Assembly: GCF_000972845.2 (NCBI RefSeq)
Contig: NC_040011.1
Location: 28,698,806 to 28,762,805 of the forward strand
DNA: 64,000 nucleotides
Reading direction: 5' to 3'
Source of the DNA: Larimichthys crocea
Taxonomy: Eukaryota > Chordata > Actinopteri > Sciaenidae
Numbering within the stretch: the stretch's first letter is position 1; the number at the start of each line of letters is the position of its first letter. The notes under the pieces are model-generated. The model saw only the letters and a list, made by a program, of their open reading frames with translations, did not search any database and was not told where the DNA came from. The position numbers were made by a program, and so were the translations under genes. Positions 22,901 to 58,539 of this stretch are shown here, piece by piece.

Positions 22901-25900
22901 CTATTTACGCGAGGCCTGTGTACAGTACATCAGGTTCAAAGTATACACTGTTTAGGAATCCAACCTTTACAGGTCCCCAAGCAAAAGATCTAGTATGTAT
23001 CCTGTCCATTGGTGGTTGTTGTCTACCTAGGGAGCAGTGGAGGCTGTGCAGGCCCAGTTCCTGACAGTCCAGTTCATTAGGGAGGTTCTGGAAGAAGGTG
23101 GAGGGGCCTGTGACAGGAACATTACTTGGGCTGCACACCAACACATGGACACATGTGAAGTCAAGGAAGACTAATCCAAATCAGATGCCTGAGTCCCTAT
23201 TAAAACTAAGGAGGAGCAGTTCTGTTCTGGCTTCCTCTCAAGCTCACCACCTCATCACACTGAATCGTTGAGCCAAGCCTGCGCAAGAAACTCATTGTGA
23301 TTGCTTTTATCGCTATGTCACTCTTTTGGTCATTACCAGAGGCTTAGGTGGGAGTTTGAATATTGGCCAACCGTAAATGGAAAGATTCGCCTCTAGCCTG
23401 AGACTGGCCAGCTGTGCTGAGGTAAGGAGGATTGGACTTAGCTCTCCTTTTTTAAATTTTTTTATTTGTTGCACTATTTCTGTTTTCTTTTTTTGTGAAC
23501 CACCTAGTCCAGTCTTTGTATTTTGAGACAAACTAAGCACCATTGTCCCCAAATTTAAATGTCTTTGTGTGTGGCTATTAGACACATCTCATGGTTGAAC
23601 TAACAAGATACTTGAAATCCATGACCCCATGATAGGAGGGGGACCATGGCCTAAGACTTGGACAGCTTGATTCCTGCTGCTTTTACACTTAGCTGCAAAA
23701 CTGGCCCAGTGCGCACTGGAAGTCACAGACTGATGATGAAGCCAGCTGAACCACATCCTCTTCCAAAAAAGCAGTGACGTAATCCTGAGGCCAGCTGTGC
23801 CCGGATATTGTCATAACAAATCACAAACCAAGCTCTAATAAATATTTGCAAAGGATATTTGTATGTTGGTGAGTTGTGTTGCCAGATTGGGGTACTGCAG
23901 CACACAGGGTGTAAGGAGTGTGACAGGCTGGATGCTGAGCTCCCCGAACAGACCTCGCTCCATGGCTTCAGGTGGAATACTGAGTGGCAATCTGCTGCCA
24001 CAGAGAGGGTGTCCTCCCTGACACCAGCATCCTTTCTTTACACACTCTGGAGGCCTTTAAACATAAAGAGAGAGGATTACTTTCTATAAACAACAGATTA
24101 TGTACTGTATATGCCCTAAACCAGCATTACTGACTGTGTCCTACAGGTGACATCCAACATGAGTGATGGCTGCTTTGCTCTTGCAACTTTACTCTTGATC
24201 TTCACTCTGCAGGAATATGAATATAGTGTTAGCGCTTCATAAACACAGACTCATGGAGGTTTTAACAGGAACAGTGAGCCATTATGTTGCTATGCCAAAA
24301 AAGATAACAAGTCAAAATGTGATGAGACTGCTTTGAAGTCTTTGTATGTGAGATAATCTTTTACATTTATACGTTTAAAGGGATTCTGAGTGGGAGTTTT
24401 CCTTAAAAGAAACAAAACAATGTCTAGACTTGTACAAAAACAATCCCTCCTAATTTTCACTTAGACGTTTGTAAGAAGTCTGTATCTCCAGAGAGCCTGT
24501 TGTGAGCATTTTCTTATTTCTTCGCTGTGTTTGGGACGTTTCTGGGCATCAACCTTTGAGGTGAGTTTGGGACTAGTAGCATAACGTAGCGAGCGAGTTA
24601 CACCGCTGTCTCTCTCCTGTACTCTCTGTCTCTGTCACGGATGTATAAAAAGCTCGAGGTTTGTGTGTCTGTTTGACCGAGGCTGAGCTACACATTGCTG
24701 ACAGGATGATGCATGCAGCTTCGACGACATTCACACGAAATCCGATGGGAAAATCCTACTCAGTATGCCTTTAAGTAACTTGTCCAAAACAAAACAGATC
24801 GATTCTAGTGTGAATAAATCATTGGACATATCAAATCTACGAAATAAACAATCCAATAACACAGTTTTGAGTAAAAACAGCACTATTATGTTGTCATCCG
24901 GCCTGTGGGATTCTTGCTAGATTGGAAGCTACAAGCATACCTAAATTCTTGCTGGAAGGTCTGCTGACTGAATTGTAATTTGAGTTGGGTTTTGATCTGT
25001 GAAAAAAGAAGGATGATCAAGTTTTTAACTAGCAACTTTAAAAACAACACAGCGGATACATGTCAGAGGGAAACAGATCGTACCCCTGCGTTCACCAAAC
25101 TAAACATGCGCAGGAACTCTTCAATACGAACACACCACTCTGGAATGAAAAGTCTTGAATCTCTCATCTGTACAGCACAAAGACATAACACAGAGATCAC
25201 GTGACATTGATAAGACATTTGGAAGATTTTGGCCTAATTACTAAGATAATATAGTGATCCTCCTACTCAGATGTCTTGGCACATTTCTCTGGCAGACAAA
25301 GAGGTAAGTAAAGTTTTAAACTCTCTAATCCACTCCAAATGAAAGTTAGTAAACGTTTTTTACCTGAAATGACAGGAGTAATCTGAGGGAACCATACAGA
25401 TCAGTGAAGGCACACAGCTCCTCTGGGTCAGGGACAGAGGGACACGGCGACATACGGGGAAACATGCTCTCCTTCAAATCTGTGAGGACTAATGTAGCAA
25501 AAAGAGGCGACTTAGAGATGTACAAAAGCTGAGATGTACATGTGTGTTAGGTGTGTGTACAAACCTGGCTCGAGTGTTTTCATTTTAATGCCTTTGCACC
25601 AGGGGCCAGCACCTGCAACTGCACCACAGATGTGAACACAAACTGTTTTGTGGCATAAAGGGACTACAGCTTTCTGATGAAGCAGTGTATATATCAGGGA
25701 TGTCCAAAGTACGGCGCGGGGGCCAATCACATAACATATTATTTATGGGCTGCTAGGATTGTCAGATACTGTATGGCTGGAAGATTTTAATTTTTTTGGT
25801 TGACACAGCGAAGCATTTAAACCTCTAAGGACATAACTGCTGGTGTTATATATCTGTAGATGTGACATAAAATATTAATTTCTGAAAGATTTTGTTAAAG

Positions 25901-26611
25901 ACAAGAGCAAGAGTGATACGTTTCAAACTTAAATGTCAACAGACTTTGCATTACTCATAATAAGTCATGTTTAAAATGAACAATTTATTCTTTGTTATCT
26001 GACTCCAGATGTAAAAGAAAGGTTTGTTCATGCCTGATTAGCTTAGATTTGGTTACAAAATGATAATTGTGACAATGGAAACGAAATTGTTGAAAACAGT
26101 GCATTTGTATGTAACTTTTTAAATGTTAGTACAGGCCCCCGGCCCTCTTTAAAAAGGAGCTTGGACACCCCTGATGTATATGATGAGAAAAACGGTGAAG
26201 CTTACCAGTGCAGTTCAGACTTTGGACAGCTGCCCCTGTTTTAGTCCACAGGAGGACCAGCAGTCCTCCTGCAGCCTGCACACGCACCCCACGCTGCTTT
26301 CCCAACAGCATCACCAGCCGCAGCACCTGAAGGCAGCATTGAAACCAGCTAAAGCTAAAACATTGTTTTGAAAACCTTCTACCAGCCATGTTCAACTTCA
26401 CCATCCACTCAATAATAAATGATTATTTTGAGTTTAAAATCTACCAGCTGCTTTCATATTTTACCAGCGTCTGTCTCCATTTAAAGAAACAATGACGAGC
26501 AAAGATAAACTGTCAATTAAACAGTATTTTTTTTAACACATTTACACGTTTCCTATTGCAGCTAAAAATGAATTATTCGAAGTTATTTACCTGTTGTATT
26601 TCTCTGGACAT
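19994..26611 (-). CDS. Tentative TOP6BL (C11orf80)-like meiotic topoisomerase VI B-type subunit
   Basis: Eleven coding exons in transcript order: 26591-26611, 26206-26326, 25364-25479, 25084-25167, 23859-24017, 23027-23144, 20973-21131, 20764-20885, 20400-20510, 20140-20238 and 19994-20038. They give 384 residues. The start is MSREIQQVLRLVML; the end is EEQEGDEPTGREI. Exon 5 carries LPLSIPPEAMERGLFGELS and LLTPCVLQYPNLATQLTNIQ. Later parts are TLLLFLFLQHSDPF, helices rich in Leu/Glu (ALIEHHLEGIL, ELKNALKGL) and VTSWKFIPRGKCYP. No signal peptide or membrane segment is seen. TOP6BL pairs with SPO11 to make meiotic double-strand breaks; the assignment rests on general resemblance and on neighbourhood (human POLA2, C11orf80 and LRRN4CL all lie on 11q12-q13), so it is tentative. 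Intron 5 has U12-type signals and a non-GT-AG boundary; intron 8 uses a GC donor (AAG|GCAAGT). The junction of exons 5 and 6 is the least certain part of the model. Confidence 0.6.
20762..20763 (-). other. GC splice donor (GC-AG intron)
   Basis: Exon 8 ends ...GGAAAAAAG|GCAAGTCTG. AG|GCAAGT is the standard form of GC donors. The next exon (AACCATGAGAAG) begins in phase 0, which only this donor satisfies; the nearby GT would shift the frame. Confidence 0.8.
21322..21396 (-). other. 34-bp near-perfect inverted repeat with 7-base loop
   Basis: Arms 21322-21355 and 21363-21396 around loop ACCACAT. Three positions differ. On the minus strand, the sense strand of the host gene, all three become G-U pairs, so the RNA stem is fully paired. 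It is in intron 6 of the TOP6BL candidate. Confidence 0.9.
22110..22270 (+). repeat. 3' tail of a fish LINE
   Basis: CTTGGCCAGGACTCCCTTG followed by GGTTAAATAAATAAAGAAAT resembles the widespread 3' terminus of a teleost L2/Rex-type LINE. No open frame remains. The family is assigned from memory. Confidence 0.55.
23145..23858 (-). other. Candidate U12-dependent (AT-AC class) intron
   Basis: The 5' splice site reads CAA|ATATCCTTT (23858-23850), a perfect match to the AT-AC U12 consensus. Near the 3' end is TTCCTTGAC (23168-23160), a perfect U12 branch-point motif. The upstream exon has no GT at its open-frame end. The exact 3' boundary is unclear: frame favours GTG at 23144, leaving AT as the terminal dinucleotide, while AC ends occur at other nearby positions. 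Confidence 0.65.
24375..24774. mobile_element. TTAA-flanked MITE (piggyBac-like by target site)
   Basis: Imperfect terminal inverted repeats (AGGGATTCTGAGTGGGAG on the left; the complement of the right end reads AGGCATACTGAGTAGGA) are bounded by TTAA on both sides (24375-24378 and 24771-24774). About 400 bp, no coding frame. In intron 4 of the TOP6BL candidate. Confidence 0.6.
25695..26173. mobile_element. Short hAT-type non-autonomous element
   Basis: Left end CAGGGATGTCCAAAGTACGG; right end CTTGGACACCCCTG, which is its near complement. The flanks GTATATAT and ATGTATAT agree at 6 of 8 positions, as an old 8-bp duplication would. 479 bp without a transposase, in intron 2 of the TOP6BL candidate. 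Confidence 0.75.
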
Positions 26612-27662
26612 CTTTCATCAATTTAGCAAACATACGCGCGCTTTACTCTACGTTATACTGCGCATGCGCCTCACCCACTCCGTACTCAGACTGTCCTCCA
26701 GACTTTTACTTTTCTGCAGCCAAAATCACAGCTGACAATGTTGTTCAATCAGAGAAATCACTGATAACGCCTTATACATGCAAGGACAAATAGACAAGTA
26801 GTCCATAAATCAATAATAATAATGATTTGTGGCAATTATCATCCCTTTATAATTGTGATTAGGCACCTGAAATACTATAGAGATACTGACGTGTAGACTC
26901 ACTGGCCAAACACTGTTAAAGTTTCTAAGCATTTACTTTATATTTTAGTATCTAATACACAGAATATAATTACATAAGTTTTAAAGCAGTCATACTTTCA
27001 AACATTTTATTTTCCATTTTCTTGTGATACCTATTTGTTTTCTAAAATTATATATAATGTATGTTGGTGTGTGTGTGTGTGTGTGTTGCTGTTTATGTTG
27101 TTACTGGATCTTGAAATAACAAATGTTGTTATCCTGAGATAACAAGTCATTTTCCTTTTTATTTTAATATAATAGACTATCCTTTTGCTTTCTTGGGATC
27201 CTGAATTCATTAGAGTATTATTTCCGGGAAACAATGTTTTGTTATCTTGAGATCTTGAGAAAATTATCCTGTTATTGGGATAACAACTTTTCCCCCCCGA
27301 CATAATTACATAAATAACCTCAAGATGTCGAGAAAACAGGAAGACAAGAAAATAGAGGAAATAAAAGCTCCCACTGAATAGCTTTTTCTTGAACATGTGT
27401 TGCTTCATGCGTGCATAGCTTTTTTCTGTACTTTTGCAGGTGTCGATATTAATATGTACATACAAAAACACACTCTGCTTAGATACCATGATGTATTTAT
27501 TTGTATTGATTTATGTAATGTAAACACAAACAATGCAGCATATGAAAACAAAACAGTGTCAAAAGATAAACACAAACACAAAACCGTTTCTCTATTTGGT
27601 CTGTCCAGCTTTCACAGTTGTTATTTGTATAAATATATGTGAGTCTTTGTGTTCAACACAAA
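26612..27662. other. Intergenic; palindrome-rich repeat at about 27100-27290
   Basis: A (TG)n run (27064-27087) is followed by several short palindromes: GTTATCCTGAGATAAC (27128-27143), GTTATCTTGAGAT (27241-27253) and GTTATTGGGATAAC (27271-27284). They look like decayed copies of one motif from a DNA repeat. A minus-strand AATAAA at 27496-27501 may end tstd1. Confidence 0.5.
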
Positions 27663-29575
27663 TCACTTTCCCTCTTTCTCACTCCACTCCCTGTATGCTC
27701 CGGCATAATTACGTGCACTGAAAGAGAAGACAGAGGGAGGACAAATTTTAGGACAATAAGAGGAAATAAGACATAGACAGCCAAAGTGCATCTCAAACTT
27801 CTATGAGGAAACACAAGAATGTTGTATGAGCATGAGATAAATCTTAAAACACTAAGAGTTACTGATGTAGGAGACCCGATGTGTGTATAATGTATAGTAT
27901 CCAATAACTTGTTTACTTCACATAGCCGAGTTCGTTTGCCTTGCTCGTGGCCACTCCCCCTCTTCTTCCAACCTGGCAGTGAAACACCAGCTCTGGCGCA
28001 TCCAACGGTGGCTTTGTTACTCCATATTTGGCCTTGAAGTCTTCTGGCTCCATTTTGAAAGCAGCCTCTACTGTATCAACTGAATGAAAGGGAGGAATAC
28101 ATTAACATCCAATGCAAAATTGTTGCACTGTTAACGATGTTACAGTGATGCTTATCTATGACAACACACTGGTCTGAATGTGTTTGATTCGTGAGGAAAT
28201 TCAGTGTTCAGTCTGTGTGAATTTAAATGAAGCTAACCTGGGATATGAACAGATCCTGGAATACGTCCTTTATCCACTTCATCTTTTGTGCGGACATCAA
28301 CCAGAAACAGATTCTGGCTCTTTCCCACAAGAGCTTTCAAATCCTCATAGGAGATTTCCTTGGTGACTGGCAATGAAAGAGGGAATACATTTAAAGGCTT
28401 TGCAAAGCATTTGCTGAATACTCCCACAAACTAAATATTTTAATCGTATACTTAAATCAGCCATGAGACATGATTTTATTAGACTGGTGACTGACCTTTC
28501 GAAACAAAAACAACCACAGTTCGTGCAATGGATTATACACAGCACACTAGGGAACTCAAGTGGATACAAACAGTCTGATTACGAGGTATGTACTAAACCA
28601 CTGGTTCTCAAACTGTGGAACAAGGCATCCTCCTTGTAGTGGCGCTTAAAGGGAACCTATGAAATCTTAAAAAAATAAAAAATAAACTAACTTAAAAATA
28701 TTATACAATCAAAATATGATGTTATAATGTAATTTAAGATTTCATTTCCTGTAATATATTTTCCATCACCAAATAACTAGGAACTAGGAGTAAATCTGAC
28801 ACCTGCGTGAACTAGTTTGAACAAGGTTGGACTACGCTGATTGTAATTAAACGTCATAATGGTGGTACTTGGGATTTTCTGAGTTTAGCTCAATTTATTC
28901 AGACACAGTGGGCTACCCGCCTGGTTGTTGGTGCCATAGTGCATGAGTTGAGATATCGGTATCATGAGAGACAATCAAGACTAAAAGTACCTCCACCTCC
29001 TGAGTACATTCCTCTCCAAAAGATTGCTCCCTCATGTTGGCACTCCTACTGTTTTTAATCAGCCTGTGTGCTGGTGTGTGTCTGGAAGTCAGGAGTAAAG
29101 GTACCATGCCCCCACATGTCCCTTTGGTGAAACAGATTAAGGTATGCAAACACTTAAATAATAACTCTGGGTCGTTGGTTGTTGCTAGGGCAACTCTCCA
29201 TGGTAATTCACCTTGGATACAAGTGGCTTCCGGGTTTATTTTTCTGCTGAGTCATGCTGCGACAGGACTCACTGTATAATTTTTGCAACAACTGTTTCCT
29301 CATTTAATATTTATAAATTATAAAAAAAATCTGTGCATGTGATAGCTAGCTTGCAGAAACAACGAGGGGCCCACAGTCTGTCTATTTTAGTGCTACTTTA
29401 AACTAGTTACAGGATATTATTTATTAACTGTTAACAAGTGTTCACTAATTAACCAGTTTTCTCAACCAACATTAGGGATGTGCCGTGTCTTTTCTATAAT
29501 TAAACAGGCGGTTGTTAGTTAAATTATGTCCGTCTCAGTGAGTGAAGTGTGCAAAGACTCACCTGAGTTCGCCAT
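27663..29575 (-). CDS. tstd1: Single-domain rhodanese, thiosulfate sulfurtransferase TSTD1
   Basis: Four coding exons in transcript order: 29563-29575, 28238-28366, 27917-28079 and 27663-27717. They give 119 residues, close to human TSTD1 (115). The protein starts MANSVTKEISYEDL. It has the rhodanese strand LFLVDVRTKDEVDKGRIPGS, and the active-site loop FHCQVGRRG with the persulfide-carrying Cys at residue 82. The family's C-terminal ARNYAGAYREWSEKE is in the last exon. TSTD1 transfers sulfane sulfur between thiosulfate or persulfides and glutathione or other thiols in the cytosol. The first coding exon has only 13 bases. An apparent stop after GYVK in exon 3 is intronic: the donor AA|GTAAAC restores Asn and joins the last exon in frame. 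No targeting peptide is seen. Confidence 0.93.
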
Positions 29576-31582
29576 CCTGCTCGTGTGAAGCACTTACAAA
29601 TATGAATGATAATTGCATACGTTAAAAACAATACACGTTCTTCCTCCAACTTGTTTAGAGACAGATCATTGGCTTAGACGCCGACAGAGGGCGGGAAAGA
29701 CTTCAGTCATTAGCCAATGAAATCAACTTCCCACTCGCTGTGTTTTTACTAGACTTTCAAATTAAAAGCTTAGAGTCAGATCAATAGCTGAAGGTCGATA
29801 TTGTGATAAAATAATTATGTTACAGGTAAATGTCAACTAAAAGCATAAAAATATTTTTAAAATATATATATATATATATATATGTTAAAAAAATATCCAA
29901 AGTAGAAATAAACACTATACATCATGTTCTTTCAGAGTGTTATGTCGTTATATGCATCATATTATTGAATAATAATTATTGATGCAATAACTTGTCATTT
30001 TAATTTTGTAGCCAGTTAAGGATGAGATCATTTTGGCAATATGTTTTTTAAATATTGCTTTTATTCGGAATGGCAATATCACAAAATGTTTAGGACCTTT
30101 TAATGTTTTCATCATCTTTTCCAATTTCAATATTTCCAAAATTGTACCACACCAATCTTCCCCCAACGTACACTACATGGTACTGGATTTATCCACTTTC
30201 GAGTAATTGACTTTTTACTTGCTGCTAAAATAAACAGCAGCAGTTTTCTATCTTTCCCCTGTTTAAAAAACAAAAGTGTCCCAGATATAGAGTATCTAAG
30301 TTCAGCAGTGTTTGAGTCTTTAAAGCCATACTATATCATTCCAATATAAACTCGACCAGTCCTAGAATATATGGAAATGGGTTGCCTCTATTGAACCATA
30401 TTGTCTCTAACACATTAAACTCCTATTCCTGTATTTTTCCTGATATACGGTCTTTATATATGTTATATTTATATATGGTCTCTCTGATCCATGGAGAAAG
30501 CTGAAAATTTCTCCCCAAGACTCCTCAGAAATTCCTATTTTTCCCACTTTTCTTTTATTTTTAGCGTATAGAATAGGATTGTACAATCTAGAGATGGACT
30601 CACTTGTTATTGAATAAAAATTGATTCGAGGATTTTAATGTGAGATTTGTTTAGTTTTTTTTTACTTTTCCACTTGGACTGCCAGTCCTCTATCAGTAAT
30701 TGTAGTCTGACAAAGACTTTCCACAGCATGACTTAAGTCATTCCAAAGTTTTATTCCTTCCATCTGGCCTTATAACTAAAGCTCTCAAACAAATGTAGTG
30801 GAGTAGAAAGTAGTATTTCCCTCTGAAATATAGAGTATAATGTTAAGTAAAATTAAATGAACGTACCTTAAACTTAAATTTAAACATTTTCCACCATCAT
30901 AACAAGAGAATCATAACAAGATGCAGATGCTTCTGTACAGCACACAAGAATTTAATGAGTGGTTTGACAAGTGTTGATATTATATTTCAGTCACCAGACC
31001 CAAGTCAACAGCTACAAAACATTTTGGCCGACTGTGGGTCAGTCCCTCAGAGACTTGATGCACATCAAAGCTGCTCTTGTGGCCTGTGGTGGCCATGCAC
31101 TCCTTGCCAAGACATGTTATACTCATTAATTGGCTTTATGTAACAAAATGTAGCTGTGCAAAGCCTTTCAGATGAAAGCAACATTTTACAAAGTTTGTTT
31201 TTTTTATTAAAATAAGTTTTAGTGTATTATAAAAGTTTCAGTCAGTATATTCTAAAAATCATTAATATTTACAAGTCAATTCAGCAACGCTAAAAAACAG
31301 AACACAATATGCCTACAATGTTAATTTGCCAGCAAACAAACCTGTAGTTCTAACCCTAAAATGACACAAAATACCCATTTGTTAGTGTTATTCCTGGAAC
31401 CCTACTCCTCTTGTCCCCAGTATGTTTACATGTTCCTTGAAACAGGACTGTATACAACTTCTTAATAATCAATCATGACACCACTGCAGAACTATCTGGC
31501 TTTTGTTCATGATTGCACCGTTGCTGTGCCCCCTGTCTCCAGGGCCTGTTCAGTGTGACTGGGATGGATTGTCTGTGCTGGA
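29576..31582. other. Intergenic, AT-rich, no gene seen
   Basis: Contains an (AT)n run at about 29860-29883 and long AT-rich sequence that may be an old, unrecognisable repeat. A minus-strand AATAAA at 31203-31208 could serve lrrn4cl. No supported exon. Confidence 0.45.
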
Positions 31583-32356
31583 TCACAGAGTTCCCTCTGT
31601 GCTGTAAGAAGGGTTTCCTAATCCATCAGTGGAGTTTCTCTTTGCCCTTTTATACATTTGATACTTCCAGAGGATCACGGCTGTTATGATGAGAATAAGA
31701 AGAAAGATGACTCCTCCTCCTATGACCCCGAGCAACAAGTTATGATCAGAAGATTCAGGACGTTCATACCGCTTACAGGAGAACTCTGACGGTACGCTGC
31801 CTCCTGCTTTGTTCACCGCCTCCACACACACCATAGTACCAGGTTCCAAAGATCCGACCAAAGTTCTTCGCGCAGTAGCCTGAAACTCCAGGGCGCCTTC
31901 TTCATTTCCCTGAACCACCACTCTGTACCGAGTCACCACAGAAGATGGAGCGCACCACTGAACCTCTATTTTCCCTTTGTGTTCCCCTTCACTGATTGGC
32001 AGCAGCGTATCAATGCGTGGTTCTTTAGGAGGCACATCAGCTCCACTTCTCCCCGGACAGAGGCACCCAGTCCTTTCATTAAGATCTTCACAGGGTTCCT
32101 GATTCTCCAAGCAAGGGTCGTATTGGCAAAACTGTGGTTTCTGTCGAAGAAGTGTGGTTCTCGCAGGATACACCACTTCAGGAGGAGAGCTGTGCTTGTC
32201 AAACTCTTCTTCATCTTCATACTCATTATTTGAGTTAATGGTTATGTATTTGAATGGTGGATGAGTGACGGGAGATGAAGTGGAGGCAGCATGAGTGTAG
32301 AGGTGGGAGTGAAGAAAAAGGAGAAGCACGGCCAGGTTCCTGTGAATTGACATCAT
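31583..32356 (-). CDS. lrrn4cl: LRRN4 C-terminal-like single-pass membrane protein
   Basis: One coding exon, 257 residues; human LRRN4CL is similar in size and also a small type I membrane protein. The start is taken at the Met-Met pair, giving a hydrophobic signal peptide (IHRNLAVLLLFLHSHLYTHA). An in-frame upstream ATG would add seven residues ahead of a plausible acceptor (CCATAG). The extracellular part has an acidic stretch (EYEDEEEFDKH) and a Cys cluster (CQYDPCLENQEPCEDLN, CLCPGRSG). A fibronectin type III-like fold follows (IEVQWCAPSSVVTRYRVVV, GTMVCVEAVNKAGGS). The membrane helix is at about 207-230 (GVIGGGVIFLLILIITAVIL), with a short basic tail. Despite the name there are no leucine-rich repeats. 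Its molecular role is not established. Confidence 0.92.
   Translation of the reverse strand: MMSIHRNLAVLLLFLHSHLYTHAASTSSPVTHPPFKYITINSNNEYEDEEEFDKHSSPPEVVYPARTTLLRQKPQFCQYDPCLENQEPCEDLNERTGCLCPGRSGADVPPKEPRIDTLLPISEGEHKGKIEVQWCAPSSVVTRYRVVVQGNEEGALEFQATARRTLVGSLEPGTMVCVEAVNKAGGSVPSEFSCKRYERPESSDHNLLLGVIGGGVIFLLILIITAVILWKYQMYKRAKRNSTDGLGNPSYSTEGTL

Positions 32357-58539
<26,183 letters not shown>

Noticed and set aside
22905..23026. Continuation of TOP6BL-candidate exon 6 past the CTAG|GTAGAC donor
   Set aside because: The frame stays open for about 40 codons, but the following exon at 21131 needs a phase-1 donor, which CTAG|GTAGAC provides.
25563..25730. Possible extra exon of the TOP6BL candidate
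   Set aside because: Exons 25364-25479 and 26206-26326 already join in phase (GAT TTG AAG), and this piece has no fitting acceptor or donor; part is hAT end.
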